A stretch of DNA of 38,084 nucleotides, taken from Deltaproteobacteria bacterium (GTDB taxonomy: Bacteria > Myxococcota_A > Polyangia > Haliangiales > Haliangiaceae). The notes beneath the pieces were generated by a model. It was not told where the DNA came from and ran no database searches. It was given only the letters and a program-made list of their open reading frames with translations. Positions 1 through 16,382 of the stretch are shown here, piece by piece; position 1 is the first letter of the stretch, and the number at the start of each line of letters is the position of its first letter. The stretch covers positions 1 to 38,084 of the forward strand of contig JAIOQA010000539.1 of NCBI GenBank assembly GCA_021413675.1, read 5' to 3'. A program made the position numbers and the translations under genes.

Positions 1-1
1 G

Positions 2-514
2 ACGCCGATCGCGGCCGCCGCGCCGGCGCTCGCGCCGTTCGCGCGCGTCAACCTGCCGCCGCCCACCGAGTCGGTGCGGTTCTCGATCCCGGCGCCGCCG
101 CGCCGCCGCAGCCGCGCGCTGTTCATCGGCCTGGTCGCGGCGGCCGTCATCGGCGCGGGGATCGCGGTGCTCGCGCTCGCTCCCGGCCCGTCCGACGTCA
201 GCGCGGCGCCCGGATCCGCCGCCGCGGCGCCGCCGACCGCGCCGCCGCCGCCCGCGAAGAAGGCTGCGGCCATCGCGCCGACCACGCCGCCGGCCCCGAA
301 GACGGTCCGCCTGCGCGTGACCAGCGAGCCGAGCGGCGCCACCGTCGTGCTCGACGGCGAGCGCCTCGGCACCACGCCGTTCGACGCCACCGTGCCGGCG
401 CGCACCCAGCCCGCGACCCTCAAGGTCCGCATGCAGGGTCGCATCGCCAAGAAGACCCAGGTCTCGCTCGACACCGACGTGACCTGGGACGTCGCGCTGC
501 ATCACTTGCAGTAG
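2..514 (+). CDS. C-terminal part of a membrane protein with PEGA domain (probable Ser/Thr kinase tail)
   Basis: The frame is open from the left edge, so this is a 3' fragment; the GTG at 74 is probably internal. The visible part has a Pro/Ala-rich linker, an Arg cluster (PPRRRSR), one hydrophobic membrane segment of about 22 residues (ALFIGLVAAAVIGAGIAVLA), a second Ala/Pro-rich spacer, and a C-terminal PEGA domain recognisable from VTSEPSGATVVLDGERLG followed by TTPF. In myxobacteria this order (basic linker, one TM helix, Pro-rich stretch, PEGA) is usual at the end of transmembrane Ser/Thr kinases, with PEGA outside the cytoplasm. The kinase domain itself would lie outside the window, so that part is inference. 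The TAG stop lies inside the palindrome at 513-529. Confidence 0.75.
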   Translation, partial: TPIAAAAPALAPFARVNLPPPTESVRFSIPAPPRRRSRALFIGLVAAAVIGAGIAVLALAPGPSDVSAAPGSAAAAPPTAPPPPAKKAAAIAPTTPPAPKTVRLRVTSEPSGATVVLDGERLGTTPFDATVPARTQPATLKVRMQGRIAKKTQVSLDTDVTWDVALHHLQ

Positions 515-529
515 TGTCCGTTTGACACT
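513..529. promoter_or_regulatory. Palindrome AGTGTC-N5-GACACT, candidate operator
   Basis: Two perfect 6-base half-sites are separated by CGTTT, starting within the stop codon of the upstream gene and ending 11 bases before the ATG at 541. Short half-sites of this kind are typical of TetR-type dimeric repressors, but no such regulator is encoded nearby. There is no T-tract, so it is not a good terminator. Function is inferred only from position and symmetry. Confidence 0.35.
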
Positions 530-540
530 ATCATCGATGG

Positions 541-1563
541 ATGTCGAGCTCGACGTCCGCCGATGCATCTCCCGTCATCGTGACCCCGCTGCGCCTGGGC
601 CTCGGATCCTGGTCGGCCGCGGAGCTGTTCGAGCAGTACCCGCCGCAGCTCCGCGACAAGCGCAAGCAGCTGCTCCTCGAGCTCGCGGTCGCCGCCGGCC
701 CGCCGCGCGGCGCGATCGAGGCCACCCGCTGGCGCGCGCCCGCGCTCGAGGCGCCGATCGCGATCACCGCGCCGACGATCGCGCTCGCGGCGGGCGCCTT
801 CGACTACGCGCCCGCCGATGCCGGCGCGCAGGCGTGGTGGCTCAACTTCGCCGACGCGCACCTGTTCGGCTTCTACGGCGGCCCGCTGCTGGCGCAGGAC
901 GAGCTGCAGGTCGCCGAGCATCCGATCCTGGCCTCGGTGCGCGAGGCCTTCGACGATGCCTCGAGCGCGGCGATCCAGCCCTACACCCGTGACGCCGACG
1001 GCGCGACGCCGGTGCTGGTGCGCGGCGCCGAGCGCCGGATCGCGATCGATCTCGCGCCCGGCCCGGGCCGCCCGCGCGGGCTCTACGGCAACCACTTCGC
1101 CGCGACCGCGCCCGACGCGATCCGCGCCGGGGTCACCGCGCTCGTGCCCGCGCCGGCGCACAACATCCTCGCGATCGCAGCGCCCAGCCCGGGCCACGGC
1201 ATCTACGCGCGCGCGACGATCGTCGACGCGCTCACCACCGCGACCGGCGGCTTCGCGGCGGCGCGCGTGCTGAGCCACGGCGATGGCCTGCGCGCGATCG
1301 TCCACACCGGCGCGTGGGGCACCGGCGCGTTCGGCGGCAACAAGGTGCTGATGGCCGCGGTCCAGCTGATCGCCGCGCGGCTCGCGCGGCTCGACGGCCT
1401 GGTCTTCCACGCCATCGGCGCGGAGTCGATCGCCGCGTTCGAGGAGGCGGTCACCATCGCAACAACGATCGTCCCGCCAGGCGCGACCGTCGCCGATCCG
1501 CTGGCGATCGTCGATGCGCTCATCGCCCACGGCTTTCGCTGGGGCGTCTCCGACGGCAACTGA
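541..1563 (+). CDS. PARG-like (poly(ADP-ribose) glycohydrolase-type macrodomain) protein
   Basis: This 340-aa protein carries two blocks that resemble PARG enzymes. Residues 102-130 (NFADAHLFGFYGGPLLAQDE, then further acidic residues) resemble the segment leading into the GGG-X6-8-QEE catalytic loop. Residues 255-281 (HTGAWGTGAFGGNKVLMAAV) match the PARG C-terminal block TGNWGCGAFGGD with its following helix. In known PARGs these bind the ADP-ribose diphosphate and adenine and supply a catalytic glutamate. Here the glycine loop has GG rather than GGG, and a QDE triplet at 119-121 comes after only four residues, so catalytic competence is uncertain. No signal peptide is seen, so the protein is probably cytoplasmic. 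The ATG at 541 has no clear ribosome site. An ADP-ribose binder without hydrolase activity is the main alternative. Confidence 0.6.
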   Translation: MSSSTSADASPVIVTPLRLGLGSWSAAELFEQYPPQLRDKRKQLLLELAVAAGPPRGAIEATRWRAPALEAPIAITAPTIALAAGAFDYAPADAGAQAWWLNFADAHLFGFYGGPLLAQDELQVAEHPILASVREAFDDASSAAIQPYTRDADGATPVLVRGAERRIAIDLAPGPGRPRGLYGNHFAATAPDAIRAGVTALVPAPAHNILAIAAPSPGHGIYARATIVDALTTATGGFAAARVLSHGDGLRAIVHTGAWGTGAFGGNKVLMAAVQLIAARLARLDGLVFHAIGAESIAAFEEAVTIATTIVPPGATVADPLAIVDALIAHGFRWGVSDGN

Positions 1564-1575
1564 GCGCAGCCGACG

Positions 1576-2298
1576 CTAGCCGCGGTGCAGCCCGTCGCCG
1601 GCGCGCGCGAGCCCCTCGGCCGCCGCCGCCGCATCGCGGATCACCTCGCCGTGCCCCGGGATGACCCGCGTCAGCCCGGGCGTGGCCGCGAGCCGGCGCA
1701 GGTGCGCGGCCCACGCGGCCTTGTTCTTCACCAGCCCGAGCCGGGCGGTGCGCGTGACCTTGGGCCCGCCGGTCGAGCCGATCGCCTTCACGACCCAGCC
1801 CTTGAACCCCGGCAGCTTGCTCGGCAGGTTCATGAACGAGTCGTTCAAGATGATGGTCGTCTCGGCGCCCGCGCGATGGCTCAGCACCGCCTCCGCCGGG
1901 ACGCCCTCACACGGCTCCCAGCCGAGCACGCGGTCGGTCGGCAGCGCGTCGAGGCCACCGTCGACCCGACAGACCTCGGCGACCCGCCGTTTCGCGCCCG
2001 CCGGCGCCACCACCTTCGCGTCCGGATAGCGGCTCGCGAACGCAGGTGCGTCCATCCGGTGGAAGCCGTTCGGCGCGACGATCCACCGGACCGGGCCCAG
2101 CGCGTCGATCGCAACCATGGTCGCGTCGTCGCAGGCGACCGCGCCGTAGACCAGCAGATCGCCGCTCGTGAGCCGCACGATCGTCATGCGCCGGCCGATC
2201 GGCAGCAGGTCCAGATCTGCCTCGACCTGCCAGAGTCCATCGGCGAGGCGCTGCAGCGGTCGATGCGATGCTACCGTCCACGGACGAGGTCGTGCCAT
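1576..2298 (-). CDS. DUF4336-type metallo-beta-lactamase-fold protein
   Basis: The protein (240 aa from this ATG) starts MARPRPWTVASHRPLQRLAD. I chose this start because residues upstream in the same frame are Arg/Ala-rich and lie antisense to the next gene. The body matches the DUF4336 pattern: WQVEADLDLLPIGRRMTIVR, then TSGDLLVYGAV, IVAPNGFHRMDAP, and near the end a VIPGHGEVI segment, the usual metal-binding histidine-loop position of this fold. The canonical HxHxDH motif is absent, as in other DUF4336 proteins. It is convergent with the PARG-like gene and divergent from the receptor at 2268, whose 5' end it touches. Enzymatic role unknown. Confidence 0.75.
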   Translation of the reverse strand: MARPRPWTVASHRPLQRLADGLWQVEADLDLLPIGRRMTIVRLTSGDLLVYGAVACDDATMVAIDALGPVRWIVAPNGFHRMDAPAFASRYPDAKVVAPAGAKRRVAEVCRVDGGLDALPTDRVLGWEPCEGVPAEAVLSHRAGAETTIILNDSFMNLPSKLPGFKGWVVKAIGSTGGPKVTRTARLGLVKNKAAWAAHLRRLAATPGLTRVIPGHGEVIRDAAAAAEGLARAGDGLHRG

Positions 2299-4949
2299 TG
2301 GGCTCTGATGATCACACAGCGCGGCGGGTCTCGGTATGCGCAGCCGCGCTGGTGCTGGTCGCGACCCCCGCGCGCGCCGATGACGCCGCCGATGCGCGCG
2401 CGCTGTTCGGTCTGCACGAGCCCGCGCCCGAGGTCGCACCGGCGTGCGCCGAGCAGGATTTCGGCTGCGTCTTCGCCGACGATCCGATCGCCGCGTTCGC
2501 GCCCGCCGCGCTCACCTCGATCCTCGACGGCGCGTGGCTGCGCGAGCTGCCGACCCGCGGCGCGACCCACGACGATCTCGCGCGCTACGCGAATGGCACC
2601 GGCCCCGATCCGCGCGGCCTGGTCGTGCCCGGCGCGACCGCGCTCGAGCAGCGCTGGCAGGTCGACGGCGCGCCGTCCGACGATCTGCGCACCGGCACCG
2701 CCGGCACCGCCGTGCCGGTCGAGTTCGTCGAGTCGATCGCCGTCACCACCGGCGGGTTCTCGGCCCGCGACGGTGCGTCGACCGGCGCGCTGATCGACGC
2801 GCGCCTGCGCGGCGGCGATCGATCGATCGTCGACAGCGCGGCGTGGTTCGGGCTCGCGGCGCCGGATCGCCACGCGGCGCCGGTGCGCTACGCGCCGCTG
2901 ACCGCGACCGTCGAGACGCCCGCGGCGATCAGCGCCAGCGCGGTGGTCGGCGGCCATGTCGCGACCCTCGCCGGCGCGCGGGTCTGGGCGCTGGCGGGCA
3001 TCCGCCCGAGCCTCGCCGCGAACGAGTTCACGCGGGTCGGCGAGCGGCTCGTCGATCGCAACGCCGATGGCGCGTTCGATCGCGATCGCGACGGCCTCGT
3101 CACCGAGGAGATCGGGCGCGCCACCACCACCCGCTGGTCGTTCGACGTGCCGCTGGTCGCGCGGGTCGGCGCGGATCGCGGGCCGCACGCGCTGGCGCTC
3201 ACCGCGATCGGTACGTGGTCGGGTACGCCCTCGGTCGATCCGCTCGCGACCCCCGACGCCGGCGCGCTCGACGATCGCCGTGTCGTCGGCGATCTGATCG
3301 CGACCTGGCGCGGGCGCTGGCCGCGGACCCGCGCGCAGCTGCAGTGGGCCTGGCACCGAGACCAGCTGCGGCAGCACGGCGCCGACGAGCTGGATCCGCA
3401 GATCAACACCGCGTTCGTCCCGTCGGCGTCGGTCGTGCCCGACGACTTCGCCGTCGCGGTCGGCTGCGACGACGGCGCCGCCGCCGATCCCTACGCGCTC
3501 ATCCCCAACTGTCCGCTGTCCACCGGCTACTACGCCCGCGGCGGCGTCGGCCTGCTCACCGACGTCACCGCCGATCGCCCGAGCCTCACCGGCTCGATCG
3601 CGCACGTCCTCGGCGAGCACCGCCTCGAGGTCGGCCTGTCGGGCGAGGACGCGCGGCTGCGGATCGACCGGCGCTACACCGGCGGCTACCTGCGCCGCAG
3701 CCTGTTCGGCGTCGACGAGATCGACACCCGCTTCGTCGAGCTCGGCACCGGCCCCGGCTTCACCGAGGCCTGCGCCGACGACGGCAGCGAGCCGTGCCGC
3801 TTCCTCGATCGATCGACCGTGCGCTACCGGACCCGCTCGGCCGCGGTCTGGTTGACCGAGACCTGGCGGCCGGGTGAGGGCATCGCGGTCGAGGTCGGCC
3901 TGCGCGGCGAGGTGATGCAGCTCGGCGACGCGGTCGATCTGCGCGCGCTGTTGCCGCGGATCGGCGCCGCCTGGGATCCGCTCGGCGGCGGGCGCTCGCG
4001 GATCTTCGTCGGCTGGGGCCGCGCGATGCCGCACCTCCCGGGCCGGCTCGCCGAGCTGGTCGATGGCGGCCCGACCGAGCTGACCACCGTCACGATCCCG
4101 CAGGGCACGTCCCGGTTCCTCGACGTCGATCGCGGGCTGCTCCCCGCCGATGGCCTGGCCCCGATGCTGGCCGAAGACGTCACCGCCGGCGCCGAGGTCG
4201 CGCTCGCGCGCGCGGTGCGGATGTCGATCACCGGGCACGCGCGGATTTTGCGCCGCGGCCTCGACCGCGATGGCGTGCTGCTGGTCGGGCCGGGCGCCGC
4301 CGGTGGCACCGCCGCGGATCGTCGGTCGGGCGAGCACGCGATCGAGCTCGCGACCTCGCCGTCCGCGCCGGTCGCGCTGCACCTCGGCTACCTCTATGCA
4401 CGCGCGCGCGGCAACTGGAACGGCCCGGCCGACCCGGGCCTCGGCGCGACCTACTACACGAGCGGCGAGCTCGCCGGCGCGCCGACCACTGGAGATCTGT
4501 CCAGCGATCTGCGCCATCGATTCTTCGCCGAGGTCGTGACCTCACGCCACGTCCGCTTCGGCGAGCTGCGCATCGCCGGGCGCGCGGCGGCCGCGAGCGG
4601 TCGCCCCCTCGGCGCCTTCGACGGTGGCGGCACCGTCATCATCGCCCGCGGCCCGCTGGGGCGCACACCTCCGGTCACGTCCGCAAACGTGCGCGTCGCG
4701 CTGCGTCGCGGCGCGCTCGAGGTCGGGCTCGAGGTCACCAACCTCTTCGATCGCCGGACCCCGACCACCATCGACGAGCGCTACACGACCGCGCGGATCC
4801 GGCCGATCGTCGGCGGGCGCGCGGACGACCTGGTGTTCGCGCGCGACGACGACGGCACCGTCGTCGCCGCCAACCGGGGCTACGGGCGCGCGACCCGCTT
4901 CGCCTCGGCGATGAGCGGCCTGGTGTACGCGCGCCTCGCGCTTCGATAA
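2268..4949 (+). CDS. TonB-dependent receptor-like outer membrane protein
   Basis: This is a protein of up to 893 aa. A Sec signal peptide (ARRVSVCAAALVLVATPARA) ends near residue 37. Residues about 85-190 read as a plug domain (VPGATALEQRWQVDGAPSDD, then VEFVESIAVTTGGFSARDGA). The remainder has the alternating short-strand, Gly/Asp/Tyr-rich character of a 22-strand barrel and ends on a strand (VYARLALR). This is the usual order of TonB-dependent or Oar-like receptors; no TonB box is obvious and the substrate cannot be read. The start is uncertain: ATG 2268 overlaps the divergent gene by 31 bases, while GTG 2292 (after GACGAGG) would leave 7 bases of overlap and a compact signal peptide. No TonB/ExbBD genes are visible nearby. 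Confidence 0.75.
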   Translation: MLPSTDEVVPLGSDDHTARRVSVCAAALVLVATPARADDAADARALFGLHEPAPEVAPACAEQDFGCVFADDPIAAFAPAALTSILDGAWLRELPTRGATHDDLARYANGTGPDPRGLVVPGATALEQRWQVDGAPSDDLRTGTAGTAVPVEFVESIAVTTGGFSARDGASTGALIDARLRGGDRSIVDSAAWFGLAAPDRHAAPVRYAPLTATVETPAAISASAVVGGHVATLAGARVWALAGIRPSLAANEFTRVGERLVDRNADGAFDRDRDGLVTEEIGRATTTRWSFDVPLVARVGADRGPHALALTAIGTWSGTPSVDPLATPDAGALDDRRVVGDLIATWRGRWPRTRAQLQWAWHRDQLRQHGADELDPQINTAFVPSASVVPDDFAVAVGCDDGAAADPYALIPNCPLSTGYYARGGVGLLTDVTADRPSLTGSIAHVLGEHRLEVGLSGEDARLRIDRRYTGGYLRRSLFGVDEIDTRFVELGTGPGFTEACADDGSEPCRFLDRSTVRYRTRSAAVWLTETWRPGEGIAVEVGLRGEVMQLGDAVDLRALLPRIGAAWDPLGGGRSRIFVGWGRAMPHLPGRLAELVDGGPTELTTVTIPQGTSRFLDVDRGLLPADGLAPMLAEDVTAGAEVALARAVRMSITGHARILRRGLDRDGVLLVGPGAAGGTAADRRSGEHAIELATSPSAPVALHLGYLYARARGNWNGPADPGLGATYYTSGELAGAPTTGDLSSDLRHRFFAEVVTSRHVRFGELRIAGRAAAASGRPLGAFDGGGTVIIARGPLGRTPPVTSANVRVALRRGALEVGLEVTNLFDRRTPTTIDERYTTARIRPIVGGRADDLVFARDDDGTVVAANRGYGRATRFASAMSGLVYARLALR

Positions 4950-5015
4950 GCGCGCCGTCGGCGCTGCGCACGAAACGGCCACGCGCGCGCGCGGAGCCCC
5001 GGGACCGTTCCGCTT

Positions 5016-12875
<7,860 letters not shown>

Positions 12876-12950
12876 GGCTTCACTGGTTCTGAGGTCGCGG
12901 GAGCGCTGCGCGATCGTCACAACGGTCGCGCGGCGGCTCGATCCTCCGTC

Positions 12951-13334
12951 ATGGAGGATCTCGACGCGGTGATCGCCTCGGTGCGCGGCCTGACCAAGGC
13001 GCCCGCCGACGACCTCGCCGCGCTGTGCTTCTTCCTGGAGCGCCTGGTGTGGGGTCCCGATCGCATCGAGGCCATCCTGCCCGAGCGCGAGTACCTCGAG
13101 CACCCGCGCCCGGCGGACACGGCGCCGGCGTGGGAGCGCATGGGCGTGCCCGTGCGCTGCCGGACGATTGGCAAGCACGAGCTGGTGCTGTGGCCGTGGC
13201 TGGATCTCACCCGCGGGCGCGAGCGCACCGAGCTGCTGCTGTTCCGCAGCAAGCGCGAGCGGACGCTCTGGGCCACGCCGGCGATCCGCGCGCGCTACCG
13301 CGACAAGATCCGCACCGGCTTCTTCGGCGTGTGA
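12951..13334 (+). CDS. Small hypothetical protein, 127 aa
   Basis: I do not recognise this family. The 127-aa product is acidic in its first half (MEDLDAVIASVRGLTKAPAD) and basic with many Arg residues in the second, ending RARYRDKIRTGFFGV. It has two Trp-rich patches (LVWGPDR, LVLWPWLDLTRG) and no signal peptide, membrane helix or Cys cluster. Residue composition is that of a folded protein and the frame is clean between two clear genes, which supports it being real. It follows the TPR gene by 75 bases on the same strand and might be cotranscribed. It is convergent with the gene ending at 13342. Confidence 0.6.
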   Translation: MEDLDAVIASVRGLTKAPADDLAALCFFLERLVWGPDRIEAILPEREYLEHPRPADTAPAWERMGVPVRCRTIGKHELVLWPWLDLTRGRERTELLLFRSKRERTLWATPAIRARYRDKIRTGFFGV

Positions 13335-13341
13335 GGTGAGG

Positions 13342-15240
13342 CTAGCGCGCCGGCCGCGCGTCGCCGGGCGTGCGCTCGAACCAGGCGTCGATGCCCGCGA
13401 ACATCTCGTGCAGCGGCGGCATCGCCGGCATGTCGATCATCGCGGCCACGGTCGTGAGCGGCACCGGCGAGGTGCCGTGCGCGAACCGCGCCGACTCGGC
13501 CGGGCGCAGCTCGGTCTGGGGCTCGCCGCTGTCCTCGTCGAAGCGCAGCGCCGGCGGTGGCGGGGCGTGGGCCTGGCCCGCCCAGACCGCGGCGAGCTGC
13601 TTGAGCCCGCGCGGCCGCGGCACCGCGAAGTCGACCCACGGTCGGCCGAAGATCTTGCCCGCGGTGTAGCGCACGCCGAGCTCGCACAGCGCCGCGACCT
13701 CGTCGATCGTGTCGGCGCCGGTCGCGATCGTCGCGATGTCGAGCGCGGCGGCGAGGCGGCGCACCGCGCCCACGAACTCGCGGCGCACGCGGCTGGTCGC
13801 GAGGCCGCGCACCCACGACGACGGCAGCGTGATCAGATCCGGGCTGATCCGCGCGATGTCGTCGAAGGTCAGCTTGCTCGCGCCGTGGCAGGCGAACGCG
13901 AGCCCGAAGCCCTCGCGCAGCACCGGCTCGAGCAGCTCGCGCGCCGGGCCGCCGCGCAGCGCGCTGGCGTCGTCGATCTCGAGCACGACCTGCGCCGGGA
14001 CCAGGCCGACCTCGCGGACCCAGCGGCTCGCGCGCTGGATGCGCCGCGGATCGAGCAGCCACGGGCCCGAGACCCGGACCAGCAGGCGCCAGCGCGGCTC
14101 GAGCTGCCGGGCCGCGCGCAGCATGCCCCGCAGCATCGCCTCGTCGCAGCGATCGAGCAGCCCGACCGACGAGGCGAGCGCCTCGAGATCGTGCGCGTCG
14201 GCGAGCGGCGACGACCACGTCGCGCGGTACGCGAACGCCTCGCCGGTGTCGAGATCGACGATCGGCTCGAACGCGAACGCGAGGCCGGCGTCGAGCGCGC
14301 TGACCAGCCGCAGGCGCTCGTCGTCGAGCATCTGGCGGCGCCGCGACAGCGTGGCGCCGCTGGCGTCGTCGAGGGCGGCGGCGATGCTGGCGGCGGCGAG
14401 CCCGGGTCCCGTGATCGCGACCGGCGCGGCGCTGACCAGCGCCATCGGGTGGCCGTGCGTCTCGATCGCGGGATCGCGGCGCAGCGCGGTGTCGAGATCG
14501 CGCTCGACTCGCGCGACGTAGGGCGCGAGCTCGCCGCGCGGCGAGGCGTGCGCGACGACGATGCCGATGCACTCGCGATCGATCGGCGCGGTCGCGAGCA
14601 CCTCGACCAGCCCGGGGAACGACTCGGCGAGCGCGCGCGCGACGATGTGCTGGCTGGCCGCGAACAGGCTGTCGTAGCTCGCGGGCCCGAGCAGCCGGAA
14701 CGCCGCCGAGAAGTCGACGCTCCAGCACGAGGCGGCGCGGCCCACGCGCCACGCGGCCTCGACCCGCGGCGCGGCGTTGATCGGGCCGCGCGCCGACGAC
14801 AGCGGCACCACCGGGCGCAGCGCGGCGCCGAGCATGTGCGCGAGCGCGATCTCGATCTGGCCGCGGCTGCACGGCAGATCGAGCAGCAGATCACCGGGGT
14901 CGGCGAAGGCCTGCGCGTCGGCGTGGCCGCGCGTGCCGGGCGCGGCGAGCAGCAGCCGCGCCGCGGTCGGGCACAGCTGCGCGAGCTCCCACAGCAGGCG
15001 GATCGGCTCGCGATCGATGCGATCGAGATCCACGATCACCAGCGCCGGGCGGCCGCGGTGGGTCACCGCGCCAGCCACCTGGGTCGCGCTCTCCACGATG
15101 TGCACCGGCGCATCGGCGCGCACGCGCTCGGCGAGCCACTCGCCCGTCGACGACGACGCGGAGATGATGAGGACCCACGGCCCGGAGGGCGCGACCGTGC
15201 CGCCTTCCAGCGCACGATTGACCCGCACAATCCCGCTCAT
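13342..15240 (-). CDS. Degenerate REC-GGDEF-EAL protein (probably enzymatically inactive)
   Basis: The protein is 632 aa. Residues about 20-135 form a receiver-like domain with a VIVDLD strand (Asp71/Asp73 at the phospho-acceptor position). Residues about 175-300 have GGDEF-like spacing, but a DRECIG segment stands where GGDEF should be. Residues about 318-535 read as an EAL domain (FAFEPIVDLDTGEAFAYRAT), in which the signature glutamate is lost: EAL is RAT, the E of the TE strand is LEIDD, the DDFG loop is CHGASK, and the K of KID is TLPSS. Active EAL phosphodiesterases need these residues for Mg binding and catalysis, so a c-di-GMP sensor or scaffold role is more likely than turnover. The C-terminal 95 residues are Pro-rich. 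Start ATG 15240 has no strong ribosome site. Confidence 0.75.
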   Translation of the reverse strand: MSGIVRVNRALEGGTVAPSGPWVLIISASSSTGEWLAERVRADAPVHIVESATQVAGAVTHRGRPALVIVDLDRIDREPIRLLWELAQLCPTAARLLLAAPGTRGHADAQAFADPGDLLLDLPCSRGQIEIALAHMLGAALRPVVPLSSARGPINAAPRVEAAWRVGRAASCWSVDFSAAFRLLGPASYDSLFAASQHIVARALAESFPGLVEVLATAPIDRECIGIVVAHASPRGELAPYVARVERDLDTALRRDPAIETHGHPMALVSAAPVAITGPGLAAASIAAALDDASGATLSRRRQMLDDERLRLVSALDAGLAFAFEPIVDLDTGEAFAYRATWSSPLADAHDLEALASSVGLLDRCDEAMLRGMLRAARQLEPRWRLLVRVSGPWLLDPRRIQRASRWVREVGLVPAQVVLEIDDASALRGGPARELLEPVLREGFGLAFACHGASKLTFDDIARISPDLITLPSSWVRGLATSRVRREFVGAVRRLAAALDIATIATGADTIDEVAALCELGVRYTAGKIFGRPWVDFAVPRPRGLKQLAAVWAGQAHAPPPPALRFDEDSGEPQTELRPAESARFAHGTSPVPLTTVAAMIDMPAMPPLHEMFAGIDAWFERTPGDARPAR

Positions 15241-15914
15241 CGTTAACCATGCTTGCCGATCATCTTCGCGAATATCAAGCGTGCGTGTGCAGAGAGGATT
15301 TGCGTCGAGGATTGTGCATCAGCGCCCACAGAAATCCGCCGCCGAGTAGGCGCGTCGCGCGTGGTCGCACGACCCGAGCGTTGGTCAGAAACGCGTGCAG
15401 TGCGCGATTCCTCGTCGAGCGGCAGACGTCGCACGCGCGGCAGGACGTGCGCGAAGGCCCTCCTTCGCTTCGTCCGGAAATCGGACGATCGTCAGAGTCT
15501 CGCGGGGCGGCACTGCCGCGGAGCCGGTGACTTTGAGATCGATTTGAGTGAACCAGGGTTGTCTATGCGGCAGTCTGCCGCGACGGCGATCGCCCATGCG
15601 CTGTTGAAAGTCGCCATGTCGACTTCCGAGATCGCGGCGTGTCCGGCAACCGGCGAATCGCCGGTCGGGCGCGCGACGCGCGGCGCGATCGCGGATCGCG
15701 ATCATCGATCACGATCACAGGTCGCGAGCATGATCGCGCTCGCGGCACGATCGACGAGCCGCAGGTGCGCTCGCTCGCGCCGCGATCGAGGTGCCGCAGC
15801 GCGCGGCGCGCTCGCGCCACCGCAGGCACGCCAGCCACCATCGACCACGCGGTGCCGCATCGCCGCGGCTCCAGCGTCATCGCGCGCGCCAGGCAACGGC
15901 GCGCGCGACGCGGA
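15241..15914. other. 674-base stretch without a convincing gene
   Basis: Several open frames cross this interval on both strands, but their products are Arg/Ala-rich with no domain-like pattern or ribosome site, and I do not call any. The left end must hold the promoter of the minus-strand gene starting at 15240. The part near 15241-15330 is noticeably AT-richer than the surroundings. A cluster of closely spaced GATC sites lies at 15687-15716. Confidence 0.5.
15687..15716. repeat. Phased GATC cluster
   Basis: GATC occurs at 15687, 15694, 15700, 15707 and 15713, that is at steps of 7, 6, 7 and 6 bases, with two more at 15732 and 15749. GATC within GCGATCGC-like contexts is common throughout this window, so part of the density is background, but the regular spacing in non-coding DNA is unusual. 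Possible roles are a methylation-sensitive site or a protein-binding array. Confidence 0.3.
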
Positions 15915-16382
15915 TCAGGTCATGTCTTCGTCGGAGTCCTCGGCCTCGTCCATCGGCTCGGGCGCCTCGTCGACGGCGACCTCCACCGGCTCGTCGTCCA
16001 TCACCTCGGGGACGTCGTCCTCGTCCTCGACGGGCGCGGGCTTCTTCGCGGGGGCGGGCTTCTTCGCCGCCACCGGCTTCTTCGGCGCAGGTGCGGGCGC
16101 GGGCGCAGCGACCGGCGCAGGTGCGGGCGCGGGCTTCTTCGCAGCCGGCGCAGCCTTCGCCGCCGGCGCAGCCTTCTTGGCCGGCGCGGCCGGCTTCTTC
16201 TTCGCCGGCGCAGCCGGCTTCTTCTTGGCGGGCGCCGGCGCAGCCTTCTTCTTCGGCGCGGGCGCGGCCTTCTTCGCGGGCTTCTTTGCGGCGGCCTTCT
16301 TGGCGGGCGCGGCCGGCTTCTTCTTGGCGGGCGCGGCCTTCTTCGCGGCAGACTTCTTGGCGGGCTTCTTGGACTTGGCCAC
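15915..16382 (-). CDS. Histone-H1-like Lys/Ala/Pro-rich protein with acidic tail
   Basis: I place the start at GTG 16382 because it follows a strong GGGGAGGA site and because the product then begins directly with the basic domain (AKSKKPAKKSAAKKAAPAKK). The product is 155 aa. Residues 1 to about 115 are an imperfect repeat of KKPAAPAKK and AKKAAPA units. The last 40 residues are highly acidic (VEDEDDVPEVMDDEPVEVAV onward, ending DSDEDMT). Basic KPA repeats occur in eukaryotic H1 tails, bacterial AlgP/HctB-like proteins and the C-terminal half of myxobacterial CarD, and bind DNA without sequence specificity. The acidic tail resembles that of HMGB-type proteins. Nucleoid binding is inference from composition. 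A longer in-frame ATG at 16514 lacks a ribosome site. Confidence 0.75.
   Translation of the reverse strand: MAKSKKPAKKSAAKKAAPAKKKPAAPAKKAAAKKPAKKAAPAPKKKAAPAPAKKKPAAPAKKKPAAPAKKAAPAAKAAPAAKKPAPAPAPVAAPAPAPAPKKPVAAKKPAPAKKPAPVEDEDDVPEVMDDEPVEVAVDEAPEPMDEAEDSDEDMT

Noticed and set aside
15243..15434. 63-codon minus-strand frame ending 2 nt before the EAL-type gene
   Set aside because: Position suggested an operon, but there is no ribosome site and the composition is not protein-like.
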